Below, piece after piece: positions 25,256-35,061 of a stretch of DNA of 64,000 nucleotides. The stretch is from Pseudoroseomonas aestuarii (lineage in GTDB: Bacteria; Pseudomonadota; Alphaproteobacteria; Acetobacterales; Acetobacteraceae): contig NZ_JBHSCH010000007.1 in the NCBI RefSeq assembly GCF_042651065.1, forward strand, positions 31,750-95,749, in the 5' to 3' direction. The translations under genes and the position numbers were made by a program. Each line of letters opens with the position of its first letter. Position 1 is the first letter of the stretch. The notes beneath the pieces are model-generated. The model did not search any database and had not been told where the DNA came from. It was given only the letters and a program-made list of their open reading frames with translations.

Positions 25256-25525
25256 TCAGGACTGGGCCTGGAAATTCGGCCCGATCCCGGGCTCCGGCGC
25301 GTCCTGCAGGAGGGACTGCGCGGCTTTGTGATTGACCACCGTGGTCACCCGTCCCGGCTCGGTCGAGGCCACCGCCGAGATCGGCAGGTATTTGTGCTGA
25401 CCATCTGTGGAATCGTTGCGCGTCAGCTTGATGAAGTCGCCCTCCAGATGGTCGACGGTGCCGAGATGGTTGCCACAGGAGCCGACGATTTCAGCCCGTT
25501 CCGTGATCGTGGACTTGTCGATCAT
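25256..25525 (-). CDS. DUF2171 domain-containing protein
   Basis: This is an 89-residue soluble protein matching DUF2171, a small beta-rich PRC-barrel-like domain. The signature is visible: AEIVGSCGNHLGTVDHLEGDFIKL, a charged loop with DGQHKYLPISAVAST, and VVNHKAAQSLLQ. Members are often tied to stress in Alphaproteobacteria, but no function is proved. It points toward sdhB and shares its terminator. The ATG has a GGAG about 11 bases upstream. The lower GC content upstream, rich in A and T, suggests its own promoter between 25526 and 25680. Confidence 0.85.
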   Translation of the reverse strand: MIDKSTITERAEIVGSCGNHLGTVDHLEGDFIKLTRNDSTDGQHKYLPISAVASTEPGRVTTVVNHKAAQSLLQDAPEPGIGPNFQAQS

Positions 25526-25715
25526 TGGGCGTCGCTCCGTTCTGTTGTTTCGCCTGATTTGTAAACGCAGCCATGCAGGCAGGGGATGCGCCGCCGGAAC
25601 ATGACGCTGCTTTCATCACTTCACGAAATCTAAAAAACCCACCCTTTCCGTAGGTTGTGGAACGTTGTGAAAGTGCGGTTGCCGGTTTCGGCCACCCAGG
25701 CTATGCCGCATTGCG

Positions 25716-26903
25716 ATGGATGGCCCCTTAAAGCCGGGCGGTGCCGCAAGCCCCCCGTCCCCCGCTGAAGGTCCTCTGCCGGCCTACCGTGCGAAGGTGG
25801 CGGCGGGGGAACTCCGCGCCGACCCCGCCCAGGCGCTCGCCGCCGAGACGTTGCAGGATCTGTGGCGCCGCACCCGCGGCTACGAGCCGCGGCAGGAGCA
25901 GCCCACGGCCGAGGGTGGCGGCTTCATGAGCCGCTTCTTCCGCCGCAAGCCGGTGGAGGAGGCGCCGGGCAACGCGCCGCAGGGCCTCTACCTCGTGGGC
26001 GAGGTGGGGCGCGGCAAGTCCATGCTGATGGACCTGTTCTTCCTCTGCGCCGACGTGCCGCGGAAGAAGCGCATCCACTTCCACCAGTTCATGCAGCAGT
26101 CGCACCAGCGCATCCATGCCTGGAAGAAGCAGCATGGCGACGCGGCGGACCCGATCCCGCCGCTGGCCGACCAGATCCTCGCCGAGGCCTCGCTGCTCTG
26201 CTTCGACGAGTTCCAGGTGCACGACATCGCCGACGCGATGATCCTGGGGCGGCTGTTCGAGGCGCTGTTCGCGCGCGGCACCGTCATCGTCGCCACCAGC
26301 AACACGGCGCCGGACGATCTGTTCAAGGGCCGACCCGGGCGGGACGCCTTCCTTCCCTTCATCGCGCTGATCAACAGGAACGTGGCGGTGCTGCACCTGC
26401 AATCGGCGCAGGATTACCGGCGTGACCGCATCCAGGGCCTGCCGACCTGGCACGCGCCGGCCGATGGCCGGGCGGAGCGGGCGCTGGATGCCGCCTTCCG
26501 GGAGCTGACCGGCAAGCCGCATGGCGCCCCGGAGGTGATCTCGGTGCTCGGCCGGCGGGTCGAGATCCCGCAGGCGGCGGGCGGCGTGGCGCGGGCGGAT
26601 TTCGACGCGCTCTGCGGCAAGCCGCTGGGGCCGGCCGACTACCTGGCTATCTCCACCCACTACCACACGCTGGTGCTGGACGGCGTGCCGCGGCTGGGGC
26701 CGGACAATTTCGACAAGGCCCGCCGCTTCATCACCCTGATCGACACGCTCTACGAGCACCGCTGCAAGCTGGTGGCCTCGGCCGCCGCCCTGCCGGACCA
26801 GCTCTACGAGCAGGGCGAGAACGCGGCGATGTTCCAGCGCACCGCGTCGCGCCTGATGGAAATGCAAAGCCACGACTATCTGGGCCTGCCGCACCTCACC
26901 TGA
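25716..26903 (+). CDS. zapE: Cell division protein ZapE (AFG1-like ATPase)
   Basis: This is a P-loop ATPase of the AFG1/ZapE family, 395 residues, cytoplasmic and membrane-associated. In E. coli ZapE acts on the Z-ring under stress; the eukaryotic homologue is a mitochondrial quality-control factor. The Walker A is GEVGRGKSM (about residues 94-102), the Walker B LLCFDEFQVHD, followed by sensor-like VATSNTAPDDLF, and family blocks HFHQFMQQ and AISTHYHTLVLDGVP. The ATG is in an otherwise ribosome-site-poor context. It lies between sdh and mdh, a conserved location for this gene in Alphaproteobacteria in my recollection. Confidence 0.93.
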   Translation: MDGPLKPGGAASPPSPAEGPLPAYRAKVAAGELRADPAQALAAETLQDLWRRTRGYEPRQEQPTAEGGGFMSRFFRRKPVEEAPGNAPQGLYLVGEVGRGKSMLMDLFFLCADVPRKKRIHFHQFMQQSHQRIHAWKKQHGDAADPIPPLADQILAEASLLCFDEFQVHDIADAMILGRLFEALFARGTVIVATSNTAPDDLFKGRPGRDAFLPFIALINRNVAVLHLQSAQDYRRDRIQGLPTWHAPADGRAERALDAAFRELTGKPHGAPEVISVLGRRVEIPQAAGGVARADFDALCGKPLGPADYLAISTHYHTLVLDGVPRLGPDNFDKARRFITLIDTLYEHRCKLVASAAALPDQLYEQGENAAMFQRTASRLMEMQSHDYLGLPHLT

Positions 26904-26934
26904 GGAGCGGGGCCGCCACCGGAAAGGAGTTGCC

Positions 26935-27345
26935 ATGCGACTGATCCCGCTCTGCCTGCTCGGCCTCCTGGCCGCCTCCACCGCCCCAGGCATGATCTCT
27001 GGCGCGGAAGCCGCGCCGAATCGCGGCGAGGGGCGCACCGTCTCCGCCAAATCCGCCAAGGCGGGCAGCGTCCTCCGCACGGCAGCCCGGCCGGCCGCGC
27101 AGCCGCAGCGCAGCGCGGTCCGCCCGGCTGCCGCCAAGGGCAACCAGCTGCTGCGCCGCCCCGCCATGCAGCCGCAGCGCACCGCCGTGCGGCCAGCCGC
27201 CCGCCCGCCGGCCGGCGGCGCGCGCCTCACCTCCTGGCAGGCCGGCCTGCCGCTGGCCTCCGGCACGCAGCGTGAGTGCCCGGTGGGCACCCTGGCCACC
27301 CTGGCCCGCGGCCATGATGACGTGATCCGCTGCATGCCGCTTTGA
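26935..27345 (+). CDS. Hypothetical secreted protein with Pro/Arg repeats
   Basis: This 136-residue protein has a signal peptide (LIPLCLLGLLAASTAPGMI, cleavage near AEAAP). The middle is Ala/Arg/Pro/Gln-rich with a repeated unit QPQRSAVRPAA and QPQRTAVRPAA (about residues 60-95). A short C-terminal domain contains two cysteines (RECPVGTLATLARGHDDVIRCMPL) that could form a disulfide. A strong GGAAAGGAG ribosome site is seven bases upstream. I do not recognise the family. It sits between zapE and mdh and could be cotranscribed with zapE. Confidence 0.7.
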   Translation: MRLIPLCLLGLLAASTAPGMISGAEAAPNRGEGRTVSAKSAKAGSVLRTAARPAAQPQRSAVRPAAAKGNQLLRRPAMQPQRTAVRPAARPPAGGARLTSWQAGLPLASGTQRECPVGTLATLARGHDDVIRCMPL

Positions 27346-27489
27346 GCGGCAATCCTCCGGCCCCTGGCGTTCCGATTGTCCTGAAACGGCACCAGCCCGC
27401 CTTGCCCATGCGGGTGGGGCGGAGTAGGTAGCCGCTGCAAGATTTCCCTGATCTCGCCCATCGACGAACGCCTCGGGAAGGAGCCTCCT

Positions 27490-28443
27490 ATGGCCCGTAA
27501 GAAGATTGCGCTGGTCGGCGCCGGCAATATTGGCGGCACGCTCGCTCACCTGATCGGCCTCAAGGAACTGGGCGATGTCGTCCTGTTCGACGTGTTCGCC
27601 GGCGTGGCCGCCGGCAAGGCGCTGGACATCATGCAGTCCGGCCCGGTCGACGGGTTCGACAGCAAGATGGTCGGCGCCGCCGACTACGCCGCCATCGAGG
27701 GCGCCGACGTGGTGATCGTCACCGCCGGCTTCCCCCGCCTGCCGGGCATGACGCGCGACGACCTGCTGACCAAGAACGCCGAGGTCATCACCAAGGTCGC
27801 CGAGGGCATCAAGACCTATGCCCCGAACGCCTTCGTCATCTGCATCACCAACCCGCTCGACGTGATGGTGTGGGTGCTGCAGCAGAAGTCCGGCCTGCCG
27901 CCGGAGAAGGTCGTCGGCATGGCCGGCGTGCTGGATTCCGCGCGCTTCCGCCTGTTCCTGGCCGAGGAGTTCGGCGTCTCGGTCGAGGACGTGACGGCCT
28001 TCGTGCTGGGCGGCCATGGCGACACCATGGTGCCGCTGACCCGCTACTCCACCGTCGCCGGCATCCCGGTGCCGGACCTGGTGAAGATGGGCTGGACCAC
28101 CCAGGACAAGATCGACGCCATCGTGACCCGCACCGCCAATGGCGGCGGCGAGATCGTCAAGCTGCTGGAGAAGGGCTCGGCCTTCTATGCCCCGGCGGCC
28201 TCGGCCATCGCCATGGCGGAGAGCTACCTGAAGGACAAGAAGCGCGTCCTGCCCTGCGCCGTGCTGCTGAACGGCGAGTACGGCATGAACGACTTCTATG
28301 TCGGCGTGCCCGTCGTCATCGGCGACAAGGGCGTGGAGAAGATCGTCGAGGTCCAGTTCACCGACGCCGAGAAGGCCGCCTTCGACAAATCCTGCGACGC
28401 GGTGAAGAAGCTCATCGCGGACTTCAAGAAGCTCGGCGTCTGA
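27490..28443 (+). CDS. mdh: Malate dehydrogenase
   Basis: This enzyme oxidises malate to oxaloacetate with NAD and is 317 residues, of the LDH-like type usual in Alphaproteobacteria. The NAD-binding loop is LVGAGNIGG, the substrate arginines lie in FPRLPGMTRDDLL and VLDSARFRLFLAEE, and the catalytic His is in LGGHGDTMVPL with its Asp partner upstream. A GGAAGGAG ribosome site precedes the ATG. It starts the second TCA block, mdh-sucC-sucD, and is followed by an 11-bp GC hairpin before sucC. Confidence 0.96.
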   Translation: MARKKIALVGAGNIGGTLAHLIGLKELGDVVLFDVFAGVAAGKALDIMQSGPVDGFDSKMVGAADYAAIEGADVVIVTAGFPRLPGMTRDDLLTKNAEVITKVAEGIKTYAPNAFVICITNPLDVMVWVLQQKSGLPPEKVVGMAGVLDSARFRLFLAEEFGVSVEDVTAFVLGGHGDTMVPLTRYSTVAGIPVPDLVKMGWTTQDKIDAIVTRTANGGGEIVKLLEKGSAFYAPAASAIAMAESYLKDKKRVLPCAVLLNGEYGMNDFYVGVPVVIGDKGVEKIVEVQFTDAEKAAFDKSCDAVKKLIADFKKLGV

Positions 28444-28450
28444 GCCTCCC

Positions 28451-28476
28451 GCGGCCGGGGCGGTCGCCCCGGCCGC
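28451..28476 (+). other. mdh-sucC intergenic hairpin
   Basis: A perfect 11-bp GC stem (gcggccggggc / gccccggccgc) with loop ggtc, eight bases after the mdh stop and without a T-run. It may partly terminate, or stabilise the mdh mRNA against the downstream sucCD segment. Confidence 0.4.
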
Positions 28477-28525
28477 TCCCCATCCGGCCGCGCCCCGGCC
28501 GTCCAGCCCAGCAAAGGGTGAGCGG

Positions 28526-29722
<1,197 letters not shown>

Positions 29723-29723
29723 G

Positions 29724-30614
29724 ATGGCCATCCTCGTCGACGCGAACACCAAGGTGATGACCCAGGGCTTCACCGGGAGCCAGGGCACCTTCCACGCCGA
29801 GCAGGGCATCGCCTACGGCTCGACCTATGTGGGCGGCGTGACCCCGGGCAAGGGCGGCCAGACGCATCTCGGCCTGCCGGTGTTCAACACCGTGGCGGAA
29901 TGCGTGGAGGCCACCGGCGCCAACGCCTCCGTCATCTATGTGCCGCCGCCGTTTGCCGCCGACTCCATCCTGGAGGCGATCGACGCCGAGGTGCCGCTCA
30001 TCATCTGCATCACCGAGGGCATCCCGGTGCTGGACATGGTGAAGGTGAAGCGCGCCCTCTCCGGCTCCAGGTCCCGCCTGATCGGGCCGAACTGCCCGGG
30101 CGTGATCACGCCGGACGCCTGCAAGATCGGCATCATGCCGGGCCACATCCACAAGCGCGGCTCTGTCGGCATCGTGTCCCGCTCGGGCACGCTGACCTAT
30201 GAGGCGGTGGCGCAGACCACGGCGGCCGGCCTCGGCCAGTCCACCTGCGTCGGCATCGGCGGCGACCCGGTGAAGGGCACCGACTTCACCGAGGTGCTGG
30301 AGATGTTCCTGGCCGACCCCGAGACCCAGTCGATCATCATGATCGGCGAGATCGGCGGCCAGTCGGAGATCCAGGCGGCCGAGTTCCTGGGGCGCGAGAA
30401 CAAGCCGGGCTCCAAGAACTACAAGCCCGTGGTCGGCTTCATCGCCGGTGCGACCGCCCCTCCGGGCCGCCGCATGGGCCATGCCGGCGCCGTCATCTCC
30501 GGCGGCAAGGACACGGCCGAGGCCAAGATGAACGCCATGCGCGAGGCCGGCATCCATGTCGCCGAGAGCCCGGCGGCGCTGGGCTCGACCATGGTGAAGG
30601 CGCTGCGCGGCTGA
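29724..30614 (+). CDS. sucD: Succinyl-CoA synthetase, alpha subunit
   Basis: This is the CoA-binding, phosphohistidine-carrying subunit of succinyl-CoA synthetase, 296 residues. The Rossmann CoA site is VMTQGFTGSQGTFH, the central blocks are IGPNCPGVITP and GIVSRSGTLTYEA, and the phosphorylated histidine is in RRMGHAGAVISGG. It follows sucC with a one-base gap and is followed after about 100 bases by a strong terminator, so mdh-sucCD may form one unit separate from odhAB. Confidence 0.96.
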   Translation: MAILVDANTKVMTQGFTGSQGTFHAEQGIAYGSTYVGGVTPGKGGQTHLGLPVFNTVAECVEATGANASVIYVPPPFAADSILEAIDAEVPLIICITEGIPVLDMVKVKRALSGSRSRLIGPNCPGVITPDACKIGIMPGHIHKRGSVGIVSRSGTLTYEAVAQTTAAGLGQSTCVGIGGDPVKGTDFTEVLEMFLADPETQSIIMIGEIGGQSEIQAAEFLGRENKPGSKNYKPVVGFIAGATAPPGRRMGHAGAVISGGKDTAEAKMNAMREAGIHVAESPAALGSTMVKALRG

Positions 30615-30718
30615 TGCCCGACCCGTCGTGGCAAGGCGAGCAAGGCCAACCGGGCGGGTCTGTCATGCAGGCCCGTCAGTGCTGGCTGCCATGCCGCGAC
30701 TTTAACCTCTATGTTAAT

Positions 30719-30755
30719 CAGCGCCGTCCCTATATCGGGGACGGCGCTGCGTTTT
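30719..30755 (+). terminator. Rho-independent terminator after sucD
   Basis: A perfect 12-bp stem (cagcgccgtccc / gggacggcgctg) with loop tatatcg, followed by cgtttt. It sits 105 bases after the sucD stop and 60 bases before the sucA start, so it could also act as an attenuator for odhAB. Confidence 0.75.
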
Positions 30756-30816
30756 GTGACGCCCGGTAGTGAACGGATGCCGCCGCGCCCGACGAGGTGC
30801 GGGCGAGGAGGAGATG

Positions 30817-33702
30817 ATGGCCGGTATCGATATCCTGGCAAGCGCGATGACGGGGGCGAACGCCACCTTCCTCGCCGACCTGTATGCGCGCTGGGTGGAG
30901 AATCCGGACAGCGTGGACGCCTCGTTCCAGGAGCTGTTCGCGGCGCTGAACGACGATGCGCGCGCCGTTCTGCACGACGCCACCGGCGCTTCCTGGTCGC
31001 CCCGCCCGCGCGGCGGCTTCGCGCCCGAGCCCGAGGCCCCGAAGGCCGACCCGAAGAAGGGCGCCAAGCCGGCCCCCGCCGTGGCGGCCGACCCCGCCGC
31101 CTCGCGCCAGCAGGTGCTGGATTCGATCCGCGTCCTGATGCTGATCCGCGCCTACCGCGTGCGCGGCCATCTGGAGGCGCAGCTCGACCCGCTCGGCCTG
31201 CAGCAGGCCAAGCCGCACCCGGAGCTGGACCCCAAGACCTACGGCTTCACCGACGCCGACATGGACCGGCCGATCTTCATCGACCGCGTGCTCGGCAAGG
31301 AGACGGCCTCGCTGCGCGAGATCGTGCAGATCCTGCGCGCGACCTATTGCGGGCCGATCGGCGTCGAGTTCATGCACATCCAGGACCCGGAGCAGAAATC
31401 CTGGATCCAGCAGCGCATCGAGGGCGCGCCCTGGACGCGCGCCTTCGACAATGACGGCCGCCGCGCCATCCTGCAGCAGCTGACCGAGGCCGAGGGCTTC
31501 GAGGCCTTCTGTGCCCGCAAGTATGTCGGCACCAAGCGCTTCGGGCTGGAGGGCGGCGAGGTCACCATCCCGGCGCTGCAGGCCATCATCGAGACCGCGG
31601 CGGGGCAGGGCGTCAACGAGATCGCCATCGGCATGCCGCATCGCGGCCGGCTGAACACGCTGGTCAATGTGGTGAAGAAGCCCTTCACCCAGGTCTTCTC
31701 CGAGTTCAAGGGCACGCCGGCGCACCCCGACGACGTGCAGGGCTCGGGCGACGTGAAGTACCACCTCGGCACCTCGACCGATGTCGAGATCAACGGCCGC
31801 CAGGTGCACCTCTCGCTGCAGCCCAACCCCTCGCATCTCGAGGCGGTGGACCCGGTGGTGGTGGGCAAGGTGCGCGCGCGCCAGGACATGGCGGGCGACA
31901 CCCGCACCCGCCGCTCCGTCATGGGCATCCTGCTGCATGGCGACGCCGCCTTCGCCGGCCAGGGCCTGGTCTATGAGACGCTGGCGATGAGCCAGCTCAT
32001 CGGCTACCGCACCGGCGGCACCGTGCATGTGGTGGTGAACAACCAGATCGGCTTCACCACCGTGCCGCTGCACGCCTATTCGGGCCTGTATTGCACGGAT
32101 GTCGCCAAGTCGATCCAGGCGCCGATCCTGCACGTCAATGGCGACCAGCCGGAGGCCGTGGTGTTCTGCGCTCGGCTCGCCGCCGAGTACCGCATGCAGT
32201 TCGGCGCGGACATCGTGCTGGACATCGTCTGCTACCGCCGCCACGGCCACAACGAGACGGACGAGCCCGCCTTCACCCAGCCGACCATGTATGGCCGGAT
32301 CAAGGAGATGAAGACGACCCGCACGAAATACGCCGAGGCGCTCGCCGCCTCCGGCGCCGTGCCGGCCGAGGATGGCAAGGCGATGCTCGACGCCTTCTAT
32401 GCCAAGCTCGAGGAGGCCTACCAGGCCGCCCAGACCTTCAAGCCGAACAAGGCGGACTGGCTGGAGGGCCACTGGGCCGGCCTCAAGGCCGCCGGCTCGG
32501 ATGACGAGGAGAAGGAGGACGGCACCGCCGTCGACCTCGCCACGCTGCGCGAGGTGGGCGGCGCCCTCTCCCGCGTGCCGGAGGGCTTCAACGCCAACTC
32601 CAAGATCGTCCGCCAGCTCGAGGCCAAGAAGAACGCCATCGAGACGGGCGAGGGGATCGACTGGGCGACCGGCGAGGCGCTGGCCTTCGGCACCCTGCTG
32701 CTGGAGGGCCACCGTGTCCGCCTCTCGGGCGAGGACGTGCAGCGCGGCACCTTCTCCCACCGCCATTGCGTGCTGATCGACCAGCAGAGCCAGGCGGAGT
32801 ACATGCCGCTGAACAACATCCGCGACGGACAGGCGCGGATGGAGGCCTTCAACTCGCTGCTCTCCGAGATGGGCGTGCTGGGCTTCGACTACGGCTACAC
32901 CCTGGCGGACCCGCAGACCCTGGTGCTGTGGGAGGCGCAGTTCGGCGACTTCGCCAATGGCGCGCAGGTCATCATCGACCAGTTCATCGCCAGCGCCGAG
33001 ACCAAGTGGCTGCGCATGTCCGGCCTCGTGATGCTGCTGCCGCACGGCTATGAGGGGCAGGGGCCGGAGCACTCCTCCGCCCGCCTCGAGCGCTACCTGC
33101 AGCTCTGCGCCGAGCGCAACATGGCGGTGTGCAACTTCACCACGCCGGCCAACTACTTCCACGCCCTGCGCCGGCAGCTGAAGCGCAACTACCGCAAGCC
33201 GCTGGTGGTGATGACGCCGAAGTCCCTGCTGCGCCACAAGCTGGCGATCAGCAGCCTCTCGGAGTTCGCGCCCGGCTCCACCTTCCGCACCGTGATCCCG
33301 GAGGTGGACGCCATCGCCCCCGCCGAGCAGGTGAAGCGCGTCGTGCTCTGCACCGGCAAGGTCTATTACGACCTGCTGCAGGAGCGCCGCGACAAGGGCG
33401 TGCAGGACGTGGCCATCGTGCGGGTGGAGCAGATCCATCCCTTCCCGCGCGTCAGCCTCGCCAAGGCGCTCGCCGAGTACAAGAATGCCGAGGTGGTCTG
33501 GTGCCAGGAGGAGCCCGAGAACATGGGCGCCTGGACCTTCGTCGACCGGCGCATCGAAAAGGTGCTGAAGGACCTCGATATCAAGGCCAAGCGGCCCGAC
33601 TATGTGGGCCGCGCCGAGGCGGCGAGCCCGGCCACCGGCCTGGCCAAGGTCCATCAGCAACAGCAGGAGGCCCTGGTGCGCGAAGCGCTGGGCCTCGACT
33701 GA
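30817..33702 (+). CDS. sucA: 2-oxoglutarate dehydrogenase E1 component
   Basis: This thiamine diphosphate-dependent E1 decarboxylates 2-oxoglutarate and transfers succinyl to the E2 lipoyl group; 961 residues, a normal length. The N-terminal segment with FLADLYARWVENPDSV is the E2-binding region. Catalytic blocks are IGMPHRGRLNTL, GDVKYHLG, the ThDP/Mg region NGDQPEAV, and RRHGHNETDEPAFTQP. The C-terminal domain includes LPHGYEGQGPEHSSARLERYLQ. A GAGGAGGAG run precedes two adjacent ATGs (30814, 30817); the second has better spacing. It follows the sucD terminator and starts odhAB. Confidence 0.96.
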   Translation: MAGIDILASAMTGANATFLADLYARWVENPDSVDASFQELFAALNDDARAVLHDATGASWSPRPRGGFAPEPEAPKADPKKGAKPAPAVAADPAASRQQVLDSIRVLMLIRAYRVRGHLEAQLDPLGLQQAKPHPELDPKTYGFTDADMDRPIFIDRVLGKETASLREIVQILRATYCGPIGVEFMHIQDPEQKSWIQQRIEGAPWTRAFDNDGRRAILQQLTEAEGFEAFCARKYVGTKRFGLEGGEVTIPALQAIIETAAGQGVNEIAIGMPHRGRLNTLVNVVKKPFTQVFSEFKGTPAHPDDVQGSGDVKYHLGTSTDVEINGRQVHLSLQPNPSHLEAVDPVVVGKVRARQDMAGDTRTRRSVMGILLHGDAAFAGQGLVYETLAMSQLIGYRTGGTVHVVVNNQIGFTTVPLHAYSGLYCTDVAKSIQAPILHVNGDQPEAVVFCARLAAEYRMQFGADIVLDIVCYRRHGHNETDEPAFTQPTMYGRIKEMKTTRTKYAEALAASGAVPAEDGKAMLDAFYAKLEEAYQAAQTFKPNKADWLEGHWAGLKAAGSDDEEKEDGTAVDLATLREVGGALSRVPEGFNANSKIVRQLEAKKNAIETGEGIDWATGEALAFGTLLLEGHRVRLSGEDVQRGTFSHRHCVLIDQQSQAEYMPLNNIRDGQARMEAFNSLLSEMGVLGFDYGYTLADPQTLVLWEAQFGDFANGAQVIIDQFIASAETKWLRMSGLVMLLPHGYEGQGPEHSSARLERYLQLCAERNMAVCNFTTPANYFHALRRQLKRNYRKPLVVMTPKSLLRHKLAISSLSEFAPGSTFRTVIPEVDAIAPAEQVKRVVLCTGKVYYDLLQERRDKGVQDVAIVRVEQIHPFPRVSLAKALAEYKNAEVVWCQEEPENMGAWTFVDRRIEKVLKDLDIKAKRPDYVGRAEAASPATGLAKVHQQQQEALVREALGLD

Positions 33703-33743
33703 CCCATTCCTGAGCATCGCACCGGCAAGAAGGCGACGGCAGA

Positions 33744-34994
33744 ATGACCGAAATTGTGGTGCCCACACTGGGCGAGAGCGTGTCCACCGCGACGGTGGCC
33801 AAGTGGATGAAGAAGGCCGGTGACGCGGTTGCGGCCGACGAGCCGCTGGTGGAGCTGGAGACCGACAAGGTCACGGTGGAGGTCAACGCGCCCTCCGCCG
33901 GCGTGCTGGAGTCGATCACCGCCGATGAGGGCGCCGAGGTCGAGCCGGGCGCCGTGCTCGGCGTGATCGGCGCCGGCGACGGCAAGGCCGCCGCGCCGAA
34001 GCCCGCCGCCGACAAGGCCGCGAGCGCCCCCGCGGCGCCCGCCGCCGCCCCCGCCGGCCCGAAGGTGGAGGCGCCGCGCGCCGAGACCGGCCCGGTCGGC
34101 CGCCCCGGCGTCGGCCACGCGCCGCTGCCCGCCGCCGCCAAGATGATGGCCGAGAACAAGGTGTCGGCCGAGCAGGTCGGCACCGGCACGGCGAAGGACG
34201 GTCGCATCAGCAAGGGCGACGTGCAGGCTTTCCTGGCCCGCCCGGCGCCCGAGGCGGCGAAGCCCGCCGCGCCGAAGGCCCCGCGCGCCCTGGAGGGCGG
34301 CGAGGAGCGGGTGAAGATGACCCGCCTGCGCAAGACCATCGCCAACCGGCTGAAGGAGGCGCAGAACACCGCCGCCATGCTGACCACCTTCAACGAGGTG
34401 GACATGGGCGCGGTGATGGCGCTGCGGAACGAGTACAAGGACGTGTTCGAGAAGAAGCAGGGCACCAAGCTCGGCTTCATGTCCTTCTTCGTGAAGGCCT
34501 GCGTCTCGGCGCTGAAGGAGTTCCCGGCCGTCAACGCCGAGATCGACGGCGACGATCTGGTCTACAAGAACTTCGTGCACATGGGCATCGCGGTGGGCGG
34601 CCCGTCCGGCCTCGTCGTGCCGGTGCTGAAGCACGCCGACCAGATGTCCTTCGCCGAGATCGAGAAGAGCATCTCCGGCTTCGGCCGCAAGGCGCGTGAT
34701 GGCCAGCTGAAGCTCGACGAGCTCTCGGGCGGCAGCTTCACCATCACCAATGGCGGCATCTACGGCTCGCTGATGTCGACGCCGATCCTGAATCCGCCGC
34801 AGTCCGGCATCCTGGGCATGCACAAGATCCAGGAGCGCCCGATGGTGGTGGGCGGCAAGATCGAGATCCGCCCGATGATGTACCTGGCGCTCTCCTACGA
34901 CCACCGCATCGTCGACGGGAAGGAGGCGGTGTCCTTCCTGGTGCGCGTGAAGGAGAGCATCGAGGACCCGCGCCGGCTGATGCTGGACATCTGA
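33744..34994 (+). CDS. odhB: Dihydrolipoyllysine succinyltransferase, 2-oxoglutarate dehydrogenase E2
   Basis: This is the core E2 of the 2-oxoglutarate dehydrogenase complex, 416 residues. The lipoyl domain carries the modified Lys42 in ELETDKVTVEV. An Ala/Pro-rich linker (about 82-115) leads to the peripheral subunit-binding domain (ENKVSAEQVGTGTAKDGRIS), a second short linker, and the catalytic domain with KTIANRLKEAQNTAAMLTTF and the active-site His387 and Asp391 in SYDHRIVDGKEAV. It starts 41 bases after sucA. The lpd gene of the same complex follows after one opposite-strand gene. Confidence 0.96.
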   Translation: MTEIVVPTLGESVSTATVAKWMKKAGDAVAADEPLVELETDKVTVEVNAPSAGVLESITADEGAEVEPGAVLGVIGAGDGKAAAPKPAADKAASAPAAPAAAPAGPKVEAPRAETGPVGRPGVGHAPLPAAAKMMAENKVSAEQVGTGTAKDGRISKGDVQAFLARPAPEAAKPAAPKAPRALEGGEERVKMTRLRKTIANRLKEAQNTAAMLTTFNEVDMGAVMALRNEYKDVFEKKQGTKLGFMSFFVKACVSALKEFPAVNAEIDGDDLVYKNFVHMGIAVGGPSGLVVPVLKHADQMSFAEIEKSISGFGRKARDGQLKLDELSGGSFTITNGGIYGSLMSTPILNPPQSGILGMHKIQERPMVVGGKIEIRPMMYLALSYDHRIVDGKEAVSFLVRVKESIEDPRRLMLDI

Positions 34995-35025
34995 GGCCCG
35001 GCCCTTCCGGGCCCGGGATGAAGGG

Positions 35026-35061
35026 GCGGGGGCCGCGTTGCGCGGCCCCCGCTTCGCGTTT
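35026..35061. terminator. Hairpin between convergent odhB and TTT receptor genes
   Basis: A perfect 12-bp stem (gcgggggccgcg / cgcggcccccgc) with loop ttg, followed in the plus direction by ttcgcgtttc. It abuts the stop codon of the leftward gene. The T-run is interrupted, so strength is uncertain. Confidence 0.55.

Noticed and set aside
27061..27230. Short tandem repeats as a CRISPR-like array
   Set aside because: The repeats encode QPQR(S/T)AVRPA inside a signal-peptide protein and there are only two good copies with no spacers.
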